A DNA stretch of 64,000 bases from Phaeacidiphilus oryzae TH49 (GCF_000744815.1 NZ_JQMQ01000004.1:496001-560000), one strand, 5' to 3'; counted from the first letter of the stretch, positions 26,502 through 35,482 are shown. Made by a program: numbers and translations. Notes: generated from the letters alone by a model not told the origin.

Positions 26502-26538
26502 GGCCGGGGCCCCGGAGCACAGTTCCGGGGCCCCGGCC
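26502..26538 (+). terminator. Strong rho-independent-like hairpin
   Basis: Two perfect 15-base arms (26502-26516 and 26524-26538) with a 7-base loop, 30 bp after the beta-helix gene. No T tract follows. Confidence 0.8.
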
Positions 26539-26691
26539 GTGGACCGCCTCGACGTCAGAAGGCCGTGCCGGGGGCGGACCCGCCGCGTACTACTCCGCGA
26601 CCCCTCCTGGGAGCCGAGTTCCGAGCGACCGTGGACAGCCGGCCTGGCGCGGGTCCAAGCTGCCAGCGGGTCGGTCTCATAAGGGGGAAGC

Positions 26692-27321
26692 GTGGTCACA
26701 GGTGCCGAGGCGGCGAGTGTGGCGAAGCTCGGAGCGAGCATCGCCGAGGTGATCAGGAAGGCCACGCCGCCCGCGCAAGGATGGCCTGGCGCCCGCGAGG
26801 CGCTGATGGAGCTCTTCACCGTGCTGGACGAATGGTGTGCCGCCGCTGAGGAGAGCAATCACGCCGTCGAGTACGCCCTCGATGCCCGCTTGACCGGTTC
26901 GCCATGGTTCTATCGTGGCGGCCCTCCTCAAATGGCGCCAGACCACCGGATGCGCCTGCATCGGGGGTTCATCGAACGGATCACGGCGGATGCGGACCGG
27001 CTCCTCCAGCCGGCCGTTCCGTGGCTGCGGCGGTGGCGTGGATCGCGGAGTCGCGCCGAAGCGCGCCGCACCCTGCGCAGCATGATGCGGATCTACTGCC
27101 CGGAGGTCCTCGAGGCGTACGAGACGGCGGTCGCGGGCCGTGCGGCCTGGGTGCTGCAACATCGAGACGAATTCGTCGAGAGCCTGCGCGACCCCGGCAT
27201 CTCGGCTGAGGAACTGCAGCGCACGCTGGACGAATTGGACGAATCGTTGCGAGACCTTCTGTCCGTCCGCGAGGAGATCGGCCGGCTCATCCGGGATAAC
27301 TACCCCCTCGGCTCCGGATAG
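26692..27321 (+). CDS. Hypothetical alpha-helical protein
   Basis: 209 residues from a GTG with AGGGGGAAG upstream. I recognise no family. It is predicted largely helical, rich in Glu, Arg and Leu, with no signal peptide. An N-terminal helix is followed by an aromatic patch (SPWFYRGG), a basic stretch (RRWRGSRSRAEARRTLR) and a C-terminal heptad-like segment (ELQRTLDELDESLRDLLSVREEIGRLI split) that could form a coiled coil. Codon use looks genuine, with GC-rich third positions. Isolated between a strong terminator and a low-coding stretch. Confidence 0.6.
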   Translation: MVTGAEAASVAKLGASIAEVIRKATPPAQGWPGAREALMELFTVLDEWCAAAEESNHAVEYALDARLTGSPWFYRGGPPQMAPDHRMRLHRGFIERITADADRLLQPAVPWLRRWRGSRSRAEARRTLRSMMRIYCPEVLEAYETAVAGRAAWVLQHRDEFVESLRDPGISAEELQRTLDELDESLRDLLSVREEIGRLIRDNYPLGSG

Positions 27322-27465
27322 CAGTGGCTGACTCCTGGCGGACCGGTCCGGTCTGCGACATCGTCACCCGAAGATCGCCGTCGACTTCGAGCGCGGCCAC
27401 TTCGTCGAGTGTCCCGACGACGAGTCAGGACGTGGCGTGGCTCCGGTCCGCGTGGTTTGTCGCCG

Positions 27466-27841
27466 TCACTCGATCCAACGGGCGGCGGCCTCGTAGGTGG
27501 TGGCTGGGCTGCTGTTGAAGGCGATGGCCGCATCGGGTGCGTGGCGCCGAATCAGGTTGATCACTAGCTCGAGGAGCGACCTGATCGTCTGAGTGCCGCA
27601 GGCCACCGCCGACGGTGACACACTCCCACCGGTGGGCTCGCAGTGCTTTCCCGACGACCGCTTCCACGTCGTCACTTCCATCGAGGCCGAACAGGCAGGT
27701 CTCCGCGCCCACGCCGTGTTCGGCGAACTTGTTCAGCCCCTCCTCGATCGCCTGGGCTGCCGGCTCGGGATCCCACGGCCCGGGCACCCGATACGGATCG
27801 AGCCCGATGACGAGGACGCGGGGTGCGGCGTCGGTGTCCAT
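27466..27841 (-). pseudogene. Frameshifted small gene (LVIGLDPYRVPGPWDP family)
   Basis: The ATG at 27841 opens a protein with VLVIGLDPYRVPGPWDPE, FAEHGVGAETCLFGLDGSDD and WECVTVGGGLR. Coding then moves to another frame near 27577-27583, where SLLELVINLIRRHAP and IAFNSSPATTYEAAARW follow to the stop at 27466. One extra base explains the shift. I recall intact relatives of about 115-120 residues in actinomycetes with this continuous sequence; their function is unknown. It is either a recent pseudogene or a sequencing error. Confidence 0.7.
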
Positions 27842-28056
27842 GGGACTCTGCAACGACTGAGTTGGCACACCCGACGGGCTGCTGGAACGGCGTCTCGAAA
27901 AGCCGGTCCGGCGCCTTGGCCTCATCAGGAGTGCTGCACTCCCGAGGTGATGGGGGTGTCACGCAGGTTGTATCAACATGCAAGATGTTGTGTCCTGTTA
28001 TTCGAGATGATTGATACGGTCGCCCGACCAGTCCGAACGACCGGAGGGCGTGCTAG

Positions 28057-28413
28057 ATGCTCAAGACCGTCATCCATGTGTTCCACGACGACGATGACTC
28101 GATCGCCACAGGAACCCGCGTAGCCCAGCGCATTCATGAGGTCGCGCCGGACCAGGGCAGCAGCGTCGAGGTCTTCTGCTTCGGGCCGGCCCAGCGCCGT
28201 CTCACGGACGGGGATGCCTCCGTGGCAAGCGCCACCTACAACCGTCAGATCGACGAGTTGATCGCCGACGGTGTCCTTGTCGGGGCCTGCGTCAACGCAG
28301 CCCGTGCCGAGGGAGTCGAAGCCGAACTCGCACGGCGCGGGCTCAATCTGCGGGTTGCCCGAGACGAGTTCCTGCGCTTCACACTCGAACACGCCACCGT
28401 GGTCACCTTCTAG
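28057..28413 (+). CDS. DsrE-like small protein
   Basis: 118 residues. The ATG at 28057 follows GGAGGG. The pattern is a DsrE/DsrF-type alpha/beta fold: VIHVFHDDDDSI strand-helix start, VEVFCFGPAQRRL strand, YNRQIDELIADGVLVGACVNAARAEG with a Cys at the usual active-site-like position, and an RDEFLRFTLEHATVVTF end. Some DsrE proteins transfer sulfur; whether this one does is unknown. The neighbouring frameshifted gene and this one lie back to back with 215 bp between starts, where I see no further gene. Confidence 0.65.
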   Translation: MLKTVIHVFHDDDDSIATGTRVAQRIHEVAPDQGSSVEVFCFGPAQRRLTDGDASVASATYNRQIDELIADGVLVGACVNAARAEGVEAELARRGLNLRVARDEFLRFTLEHATVVTF

Positions 28414-28561
28414 TCTCGGGCATGGTCGTCCGGGCAGCCGAGTCCAGCAGGTGATCACTAAGCGAAAAGCGCCGCTCCCGAGCGAGAACGTCCGCGTGCC
28501 GGCCCTCGGCCGCTTGGGGTGAGCGCTGACCGCCCGCACAGCCCTGCGGGCGGAAGGATCG

Positions 28562-28634
28562 GGTAAACAGAGTGTTCCCCCATCGGCTCCGATGACTGTA
28601 TGGCAGGCCCTGATGGGGGAACACCATGTTTACC
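28562..28634. promoter_or_regulatory. Large inverted repeat: two TetR operator candidates
   Basis: 23-base arms (28562-28584 and 28612-28634) pair at 21 of 23 positions across a 27-base spacer. Each arm is itself a quasi-palindrome of AACA and TGTT half sites (AAACA-GAG-TGTTC; GAACA-CCA-TGTTT). This fits two inverted binding sites for the adjacent TetR, just upstream of its promoter. Confidence 0.7.
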
Positions 28635-28642
28635 TGAAAGCG

Positions 28643-28672
28643 TTGACGGGGCCCGTGGGCGCCCTCTAGGTT
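28643..28672 (+). promoter_or_regulatory. Candidate leaderless promoter of tetR-MFS-M20 genes
   Basis: TTGACG (28643-28648), 18-bp spacer, TAGGTT (28667-28672). The predicted transcription start coincides with the ATG at 28681, and no Shine-Dalgarno sequence is present, so the mRNA is probably leaderless. Confidence 0.6.
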
Positions 28673-28680
28673 GAACGGCC

Positions 28681-29253
28681 ATGGGCAGGGAGAGCGCGTC
28701 GGGCGACGCGCAGCGCAAGGTGCTGGACGCCGTCGCCGAATTGCTTACGGAGCTCGGCTATCTGGAGCTGACCGTCGACAAGGTCGCCAAGCGGGCCGGG
28801 GTGACGCGCAAGACCATCTACCGCCGGTGGCCGCACAAGGCCGCCTTGGTGGGGGAGCTCCTCATCCGGGACGCCCGGATGGACACCGTGCCCGAGCTCG
28901 GCGACAGCCGGGCCGAACTGCGCCGCCTGTTCGAGCTGATCCTCCGCGATGTGCAGGAGGAGGGCAGCCGCGTCCTGCCCGCCCTGTGGGCGAACATGGG
29001 TGATCCCGCGGTGATGGAGCGCTTCCGCCGCGAGGTGATCGCGCCGCGCCGGCTGGATGCCCGGGCCGTCGTCCAGCGGGCGATCGCACGCGGTGACCTC
29101 CCCTCCGACACCGACGTGGATCTGCTGATCGACACATGGTCGGGAGTCGTCCAGTTCCGCAGCGAGGTCCGCCGGGACGTCTTCCTGGCGTCCCAGGCCG
29201 ATGAGCTGGTGGACCTGGCGCTGCGCGGCGGGGTCCCCCGGCTGCGCTCCTGA
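28681..29253 (+). CDS. TetR/AcrR-family regulator
   Basis: 190 residues. N-terminal HTH: VLDAVAELLTELGYLELTV and KVAKRAGVTRKTIYRRWPHKAAL. The C-terminal ligand domain is of the TetR_C type with RADPPLDARAVVQRAIARGDLP-like helices. The start at 28681 lacks a ribosome binding site but fits a leaderless transcript. The inverted repeat at 28562-28634 is its likely operator, and the MFS transporter and M20 hydrolase genes downstream are its likely targets. Confidence 0.92.
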   Translation: MGRESASGDAQRKVLDAVAELLTELGYLELTVDKVAKRAGVTRKTIYRRWPHKAALVGELLIRDARMDTVPELGDSRAELRRLFELILRDVQEEGSRVLPALWANMGDPAVMERFRREVIAPRRLDARAVVQRAIARGDLPSDTDVDLLIDTWSGVVQFRSEVRRDVFLASQADELVDLALRGGVPRLRS

Positions 29254-29314
29254 GTGGTCTGCGTTTTCATGCCTGCCCCGGCCCCCGCCCCAGAGATCTC
29301 CGAGGAGAGCTGCC

Positions 29315-30727
29315 ATGCCCGAAACCATCGACCCGCCCAGAGACGTCTCCTCCGGCCAGAGGGGGCTCGGCGTAGGTCCGATGCTCGGCTCGATGGCCGT
29401 CGTCGAGGTCGTCAGCGGCTTCACCCAGCAGTATCTGTATCCGGTGCTGCCGACCGTCGGTTCCCAGCACGGGATCAGTGTCGTCCAGCTGTCCTGGATC
29501 TACGTGGTGCAACAGGTCGGGATGACGGTGTTCACCCCCGTGCTGTCCAGGCTGGGCGACAACCACGGCTACCGGAAGGTGCTGAGGCTGTCAGTGGCGA
29601 TGGTGGCCTTCGGCTCGCTTTTGATGGCGGTGTGGCCGTCGCTGGGCGGCATCGCGCTGGGGGCGCTGCTGCAGGGCGGCGTGGTGGGCTTCATGCCGCT
29701 GATGATCGGAATCCTGCGGGACCGCGCGGGCGACGCGGGGGTCCGGCGCGGGATCGGCGCCCTGGCGGGGGTGCTGCTGGCGGCAGTCGGGGTGGCCGGG
29801 GTGGCGGCCGGTGCGGTGGCCGCGGTCAGCCCGGTGCTCGGGCTGTGGGCCGGGGCCGTCGTCGGGGTACTGGGTTTCACGGCCTGTCTGCTGATCCCCG
29901 CCGAACGCTCGGAACCGGTCGGTCAGGGATTCCCCCTGCTGCCGTGTGCCCTCCTCTCGGTGGGACTGATCGGGATCACCTTGGCGCTGTCCCAGGGCCC
30001 CGCTTGGGGCTGGGCGTCCTCCGCCACACTGATCAGTGCCGCGATCGGTGTACTGGCGGCTGCCGCCTGGCCATTCGCAGAGCTGAGAGCCGAGCGGCCG
30101 ATGGTGGACGTCCGGATGTTCCGCAACCGCCGGGTGGCGCTGCTGTCGGTGGTGACCTTCTGCCTGTCCTTCGGCACCCTCGGCACCCTGGGCGCGAACT
30201 CCACCTTTCTGGGCGCCTCCCCGCACACCGCCGGATACGGCTTTGGACTGGGCTCGCTGGCGACCGGCTTCGCCTTGTTGCCCTTGTCGGCGACCGGGAT
30301 GGCCGCCTCGCTGCTCACGCCGCGGGCTCTGCGGCTGCTGGGCGACCGCGTGACGGTGGCGATCGGCGGGTTGGCGGCGCTGGTGGGCTTCGGCGGACTG
30401 GCACTGCTGTACAGGACACTGACGGGCTGGGTAGTGACATCAGCGCTGGTCGGGATCGCCATGGGCGTCTTCGAATCGGCGACCCGGGCCCTTTCGGTGG
30501 AGGCCGTGCCCACGTCTGAGACGGCGACCGCGGCAGGGGTGAACGAACTGGTGCTCTCCCTCGGCGGGGCGGTCGGTGCCGCACTGGTGAGCGCCACATT
30601 GAGCGCACACGCCGATGCCGCCGACAGGGTGGAGCTCGGCGGCTACAGCACGGCCTGGGTGATCTGCGGCCTGGTCGGCGCGGCCGCCGCGGTGGCGGCC
30701 GGCTGGCTGCCCCGAAAGACGAACTGA
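29315..30727 (+). CDS. MFS transporter
   Basis: 470-residue integral membrane protein with multiple hydrophobic segments. The ATG at 29315 follows GAGGAG. The RLGDNHGYRKVLR loop after the second segment is the MFS motif A. A FESATRALSVEAVPTSETATAAGVNE loop (split around TSE) near the C-terminus resembles drug-efflux transporters of the DHA2 type. It lies 61 bp after the TetR gene and 14 bp before an M20 hydrolase, so export of, or import for, a hydrolysable conjugate is conceivable. Confidence 0.88.
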   Translation: MPETIDPPRDVSSGQRGLGVGPMLGSMAVVEVVSGFTQQYLYPVLPTVGSQHGISVVQLSWIYVVQQVGMTVFTPVLSRLGDNHGYRKVLRLSVAMVAFGSLLMAVWPSLGGIALGALLQGGVVGFMPLMIGILRDRAGDAGVRRGIGALAGVLLAAVGVAGVAAGAVAAVSPVLGLWAGAVVGVLGFTACLLIPAERSEPVGQGFPLLPCALLSVGLIGITLALSQGPAWGWASSATLISAAIGVLAAAAWPFAELRAERPMVDVRMFRNRRVALLSVVTFCLSFGTLGTLGANSTFLGASPHTAGYGFGLGSLATGFALLPLSATGMAASLLTPRALRLLGDRVTVAIGGLAALVGFGGLALLYRTLTGWVVTSALVGIAMGVFESATRALSVEAVPTSETATAAGVNELVLSLGGAVGAALVSATLSAHADAADRVELGGYSTAWVICGLVGAAAAVAAGWLPRKTN

Positions 30728-30741
30728 CGAGGAGTCACCCT

Positions 30742-31953
30742 ATGAAGTCCAGTACGGCCGAGCTGCGCCGCCAGGTTGAAGAGCGCGCTCGCGAGCTCAA
30801 CGGCTCCCTCATCGCGTTGAGTCACCGCCTGCACGCCGAGCCGGAGCTCGCCTTCCAGGAGCACCGATCGGCCGCGGCGATCGCGTCCCTGGCGCAGAAG
30901 GCCGGTTTCACGGTGCAGCGCGGGGCCGGGGGACTGCCGACCGCCTTCGACGCGCGCTTCGGAGCCGGCGATCTGGTGATCGCCTTCTGCGCTGAGTACG
31001 ACGCGCTGCCCGGGCTCGGCCACGCCTGCGGCCACAACGTCAACGCAGCTGCGGCCACCGGCGCGGCGCTGGCGCTGAGCGCCGTGGTCGACGCACTCGA
31101 TATCACCGTCCGGCTGATAGGCACCCCGGCCGAGGAGGACGGCGGCGGCAAGGCGTACCTGATCGAGGCGGGTGTCTTCGACGGGGTCGGCGCGGCGATG
31201 ATGGCGCACGCCGACGCCGAGGACCAGGTGCATGGACAGTCGCTGGCCATCGGTTCCTGGAACATCTCCTACACCGGACGGCCGGCGCATGCCGCGGCGG
31301 CCCCCTGGGAGGGGGTGAACGCCCTGGACGCCCTCACCGTGGCCCAGACCTCGCTCGGCCTCCTGCGCCAGCAGCTGCCCAGGGACGCGGTGGTCCACGG
31401 GATCGTCACCGACGGCGGTCAGGCAGCGAACGTCATCCCCGCGCACACCGCCGCGCTCTACGAGGTCCGTGCCGACTCCCTGGCCCGGCTCCGCGACATC
31501 CAAACGCGCGTCCGGGCCTGCTTCGAGGCCGGTGCGGTGGCCACCGGTGCCGAGCTGGAGATCGCCCCCAACGGACGGGACTTCGCCGAGCTCCGCCAGA
31601 ACGGGGAGCTGAGCGAGCTCTACGCCGCGGCCGCGGAGGAGCTGGGCCGCAACGTCGACCGCACGCCCCACCGCACCGGCTCCACCGATATGGGCAACGT
31701 CTCCCAACTCGTCCCGGCCATCCATCCCACGATCGGCTTCGACACGGCCGGCGCCCGCCAGCACACGGCAGAGTTCGCTGCCGCCAGCGCCACGCCCGGC
31801 GCCGACCGCGCGGTCTTGGACGGTGCGATCGCGATGGCCTGGACCGGCGTCGAATGCGCGGCCCAGCCGGCCCTGCGCAAGCGTCTGCTGACCGGCGCTC
31901 AGGAACGCGACGCCCGGCCCGCGCCCCCGGACCAGGGGCGCCCTCCGCAGTAG
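30742..31953 (+). CDS. M20-family metal-dependent amidohydrolase (AbgB/aminoacylase-like)
   Basis: 403 residues. GAGGAG precedes the ATG. Motifs: LSHRLHAEPELAFQE, EYDALPGLGHACGHN (metal His), TPAEEDGGGKAYL (catalytic and metal Glu), AHADAEDQVHG, and TGSTDMGNVS near the end. It is similar to p-aminobenzoyl-glutamate hydrolase subunit B and other amide-hydrolysing M20D proteins. It is the last gene of the TetR-MFS-M20 set, so the regulator ligand may be its amide substrate or product (an inference). Confidence 0.9.
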   Translation: MKSSTAELRRQVEERARELNGSLIALSHRLHAEPELAFQEHRSAAAIASLAQKAGFTVQRGAGGLPTAFDARFGAGDLVIAFCAEYDALPGLGHACGHNVNAAAATGAALALSAVVDALDITVRLIGTPAEEDGGGKAYLIEAGVFDGVGAAMMAHADAEDQVHGQSLAIGSWNISYTGRPAHAAAAPWEGVNALDALTVAQTSLGLLRQQLPRDAVVHGIVTDGGQAANVIPAHTAALYEVRADSLARLRDIQTRVRACFEAGAVATGAELEIAPNGRDFAELRQNGELSELYAAAAEELGRNVDRTPHRTGSTDMGNVSQLVPAIHPTIGFDTAGARQHTAEFAAASATPGADRAVLDGAIAMAWTGVECAAQPALRKRLLTGAQERDARPAPPDQGRPPQ

Positions 31954-32244
31954 TAGCGGGCCGAACTCAGGCGCGCCGCCGCGCGCCGTGCCGCCACAGC
32001 CCGTTGGGACCTGCGGAAGGTGCTTTGCGCAACACTCCGCGAGTTCGATCACGGAGCAGCCGTAGCCGGGCCTGCGCGAGGTGGAGACGTGGGGCGTCAT
32101 CGACGTCGAAGGGTGCTGGAGGCGTTCCCGTCGGTCGTCGCAGCTTCACGCGCAGCTTGCCTGGGGGTGGTGTGCTACCAGCGACTGTCGTGCGACTGAT
32201 CGGGGAGAATGGAGATCGGGAGCGGGAGTGTCTAGGGTCATGGC

Positions 32245-32898
32245 GTGGCTCTCCTCATGGTGTGCGAAGACGACGCGACCGTCCGCGGTCTTCTCAAGCG
32301 CGCCCTGGAGCGCGACGGCCACAGAGTCTGCGTCGCCGCCACGGCCGGCAGCCTGCTGCGGCAGCTCGAACCCGCACCCCAGCTCGTCGTCCTGGATCTA
32401 GGACTCCCGGACGCCGATGGCAGGGACGTCTGCCTGGCGCTTCGGGCACGCGGCGTCGACGCGCCGGTATTGATGCTCACCGCCATGGACGGTCTGCATC
32501 ACAAAGTAGGCGGCTTCGAAGCGGGTGCCGATGACTACCTGACCAAACCCTTCGACATCCCGGAACTCCTGGTCCGTATCCGCGCGCTACTGCGGCGGGC
32601 CGCCGCGCCGCCCGCAGCGGGTGAGGTCATCCTTGACCCGGCCAAGCACGTGGTGACCTACAACTCGGTGAGCGAAGGCCTGACCCCGACTGAGTTCCGG
32701 CTCCTGGGCCGCCTCATCGCCGGGCAGGGCGAGGCGGTGCGCCGTCACGCCCTTGTCGCCGCCGGCTGGCCGCTCGGGGCCCAGGTCAGCGACAACACCC
32801 TCGACTCCTTTGTGCGACGGCTGCGTACCAAGCTCGGTCTTCTGGGTGTGGCCGAGCGTCTGGCGACGGTTCGCGGCGTGGGCTACCGATGGCAGTGA
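32245..32898 (+). CDS. OmpR/PhoB-type response regulator
   Basis: 217 residues. Receiver domain with the CEDD acidic pair, phosphorylation Asp in VVLDLGLPDADG, and LTKPFD Lys; winged-helix output domain ending VRRLRTKLG...VRGVGYRWQ. The GTG at 32245 lies 7 bases after a TAGGGT hexamer (32233-32238), so a leaderless transcript is possible, although no clear -35 is seen. It overlaps the kinase gene by 10 bases, or by 4 if the kinase starts at the GTG at 32895. The 291-bp gap upstream shows no gene. Confidence 0.93.
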   Translation: MALLMVCEDDATVRGLLKRALERDGHRVCVAATAGSLLRQLEPAPQLVVLDLGLPDADGRDVCLALRARGVDAPVLMLTAMDGLHHKVGGFEAGADDYLTKPFDIPELLVRIRALLRRAAAPPAAGEVILDPAKHVVTYNSVSEGLTPTEFRLLGRLIAGQGEAVRRHALVAAGWPLGAQVSDNTLDSFVRRLRTKLGLLGVAERLATVRGVGYRWQ

Positions 32899-34169
32899 CG
32901 GGATTCCGCTCGAGGATTGTCGCGCTCACCGTGCTGATCGCGACCGCCGTGGTGGCGATACTGGTCGTGGTTTCGCACGTGCTCCTGAGCCGGGTGACGG
33001 ACGCGGACGCGCACAAACTGGCGCGCACCCGCGCCGAGGCCGTCGCGGCGAACGTCACCGCCACCGCGGGCGGCCGAGTCGTGCTGACGGAGAACGGCAG
33101 CGAGGCGCTGGACGAGGTTGTCTGGGTGTACGCCGACGGCCGCCTGGTCGACGGCAACGTACCCACGCGCATGATCGGGCCGGTCGAGGCGCTGGCCGGC
33201 TCAGAACGAGCACAGACGGCCACAGTCGACCGGTATCTCCTCTATGCGCAGCAGATCCCGATCGATGGCCACCACGTCATGGCGATCGTCCGCGTGGACC
33301 TCACGCCCTACGAGACCTCCGAGCAGCACAGTCTGACCTTGTCCCTGATCCTGGGCGGTCTGGCGATCCTCTTCGCCGGCGCCGTCGCCCACCTCGTGGT
33401 GCGCCGCGCGCTGCGGATCGTGCACGAGATGGCCGCTCTCGCTGATGACTGGGGTCATCGCGAACCCGGACGCCGCTTCGATCTCGGCGTCCCCCGTGAC
33501 GAGTTCGGGGAACTGGCACAGACCCTGGACCACTTGCTGGCACGCGTCGACAGCGCGCTGGCGGACGAGCGCCGGCTCACCGACGAGATCGCCCACGAGC
33601 TGCGGACACCGCTCACGGTCCTGCGGGCCGAGGCGCAGATGGCGCAGCTGTACGGCGAGCCCGTGGCGCCGGCAGTGGTGCTGGCCGAGGTCGACCGCCT
33701 CAACTCGGCGATCACGACGCTTCTGGGCGCCGCTCGGGCGCGGATAGACGCCGGGAACCGGTGCGATCTGCGCGCCGTCGCGTTGAAGGCGATCGCCGGC
33801 CGCGCGGTCGAGGTCGACTGCCCCGCGGGAGTCGAGGTCGCCGTTGCGGGTGACGTCGCCGTGTCGCTTCTGTCGCCTCTCCTGGAGAACGGCCTCCGGC
33901 ATGCGCGGTCGCGCGTGTGGATCACCGCCCGACCCCAGGGCGGGGACGTCGTGGTCGATGTCCGCGACGACGGTCCCGGGTTCGATCCCGGTGAGGTCGA
34001 CCGGGTCTTCGAGGCGGGCGTGACCGGCGGCGCGGGATACGGGCTCGGGCTGCCGGTGGTCCGGCGAATCGCCGCCTCGGCCGGTGCGGAGGTCCGCGCG
34101 TGGGCGGATGGCCACGGCCACGTTCAGGTGACGCTTCCGGCCGCTCAGGCGACTGCCCCGGCCACGTAG
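32889..34169 (+). CDS. Sensor histidine kinase
   Basis: 426 residues. Two membrane helices (VALTVLIATAVVAILVVV and LTLSLILGGLAILFAGAVAHL) enclose an extracytoplasmic sensor region of about 120 residues. HAMP-like linker, then the dimerisation His in DEIAHELRTPLTVLRAE, and an ATPase domain with LLENGLRHA, DDGPGFD and GYGLGLPVV boxes. It phosphorylates the response regulator it overlaps. The COG4705 membrane protein gene follows at 38 bp and may be a partner or target. Confidence 0.93.
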   Translation: MAVTGFRSRIVALTVLIATAVVAILVVVSHVLLSRVTDADAHKLARTRAEAVAANVTATAGGRVVLTENGSEALDEVVWVYADGRLVDGNVPTRMIGPVEALAGSERAQTATVDRYLLYAQQIPIDGHHVMAIVRVDLTPYETSEQHSLTLSLILGGLAILFAGAVAHLVVRRALRIVHEMAALADDWGHREPGRRFDLGVPRDEFGELAQTLDHLLARVDSALADERRLTDEIAHELRTPLTVLRAEAQMAQLYGEPVAPAVVLAEVDRLNSAITTLLGAARARIDAGNRCDLRAVALKAIAGRAVEVDCPAGVEVAVAGDVAVSLLSPLLENGLRHARSRVWITARPQGGDVVVDVRDDGPGFDPGEVDRVFEAGVTGGAGYGLGLPVVRRIAASAGAEVRAWADGHGHVQVTLPAAQATAPAT

Positions 34170-34207
34170 TCAGGTTGCGTGCAGGTTCCGAGCGCAAACC
34201 TCACTTC

Positions 34208-35482
34208 ATGACAACGACGACCGAAGCCCGCACGCGCCGCGGGCGGCTCATGCTCAACAAGGTCCCTGAGGTCACCGTCTGGTTCTGGGTGATCAAGATC
34301 CTGTGCACCACGGTCGGTGAGAGCTTCGCCGACTGGATCAACATGCAGCTGGGCGTCGGCTTGGTGAACACGGCCTGGCTCTTCACTGCGGTCTTCGCGG
34401 TGGCCCTCGCCGTCCAGTTGCGCCTGAAGCGGTACGTACCGTTCCCGTACTGGCTGACCGTTGTCGTCGTGAGCGTCACTGGCACCCTGTACACCGACAT
34501 CCTGACGGATCAGCTGAACGTTCCGCTGTGGATCAGTTCCGCGGTCTTCTCGGTGCTGCTCGCGGTGGTGTTCGGCGTGTGGTGGCTGCGAGAGCGCACC
34601 CTGTCGATCCACTCGGTCACCACACCCTCGCGGGAGTCCTTCTACTGGCTCTCCGTCCTCGTCACCTTCGCGCTCGGGACCGCGACCGGCGATTGGACCC
34701 TGGAGCTGTCCGGCTGGAGCCCGGGCGTCTCCGTGCTGCTGCCGCTCGCCCTGATCGCGGCGATCACAGCGCTGTGGCGCTTCGGCGCGAACCCGGTGCT
34801 GTCCTTCTGGCTCGCCTACATCCTCACCCGCCCCCTGGGCGCCAACATCGGCGACTGGCTCGCATCGCCGAAGGTCGCCCAGAACCCGGGCGATCCCACC
34901 GGCCTTGCCTTGGGTACCTTCACCACCAGTCTGATCTTCCTCGGGCTGATCCTGGCGACCGTCGTCTACCTCACGGTGACACGCTCGGACGTGACCGAGA
35001 CCTATGAGGCGACCCACGCTTCCCAGGCGGCCACCGATCCGCGCAGAGAGCGCGTCGCGCTTGCCGGTTTCGGGCTTCTCGCCGTCGCCACCACGGTCCT
35101 GCTCGCCTGGGCCCACGCCCAGCCGCACGTGGGGCCGGCACCCGAGACCGACACCACCTCCACCGTGCAGCTCGCGCCCGGCCAGGCCGTGAAGAAATTC
35201 CCCATCGCCAAGGTCCAGGCGCTGCGCTCCCTCGCCACCACCTCCCTCAAGGACACCCGCGCAGGAGACACGTCCGGCGCCCACAAGGCGGCCCAGTCAC
35301 TACGCGACCTGTGGGACGCCGACCAGTCCTCCCTCCAGCCCCTGGACGGCACCGGCTGGACCTCCATCGACGCCCAGATGGACAAGGTCCTCAAGACCTT
35401 CGGCATCGACCACCCGAACCCGCCGATGGCACCGGCGCAGCAACAGATCGAACTCAAAACCCTCCTGGCCGCCCTGGGCTGA
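34208..35482 (+). CDS. COG4705-type polytopic membrane protein with soluble C-terminal extension
   Basis: 424 residues. The N-terminal 290 residues hold repeated units of paired membrane segments marked by KVPEVTVWFWVIKIL, TTVGESFADW, TATGDWTLE and RPLGANIGDWL, so a TxG(E/D)..ADW-like motif recurs several times. After a last hydrophobic segment (VALAGFGLLAVATTVLLAWA) there is a helical domain of about 130 residues on the far side of the membrane (KAAQSLRDLWDADQS). COG4705 proteins are uncharacterised; relatives are often encoded beside two-component systems. Typical members lack such a long tail. Confidence 0.75.
   Translation: MTTTTEARTRRGRLMLNKVPEVTVWFWVIKILCTTVGESFADWINMQLGVGLVNTAWLFTAVFAVALAVQLRLKRYVPFPYWLTVVVVSVTGTLYTDILTDQLNVPLWISSAVFSVLLAVVFGVWWLRERTLSIHSVTTPSRESFYWLSVLVTFALGTATGDWTLELSGWSPGVSVLLPLALIAAITALWRFGANPVLSFWLAYILTRPLGANIGDWLASPKVAQNPGDPTGLALGTFTTSLIFLGLILATVVYLTVTRSDVTETYEATHASQAATDPRRERVALAGFGLLAVATTVLLAWAHAQPHVGPAPETDTTSTVQLAPGQAVKKFPIAKVQALRSLATTSLKDTRAGDTSGAHKAAQSLRDLWDADQSSLQPLDGTGWTSIDAQMDKVLKTFGIDHPNPPMAPAQQQIELKTLLAALG

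Noticed and set aside
27324-27518. Short plus-strand ORFs in the 27.3-27.6 kb stretch
   Set aside because: Poor composition and no ribosome binding sites; they overlap the frameshifted minus-strand gene.
32025-32032. Fifth TTGCGCAA copy
   Set aside because: Lies between the M20 hydrolase and the response regulator, not near a sugar gene. Kept as a warning against over-reading the motif and not annotated as an operator.
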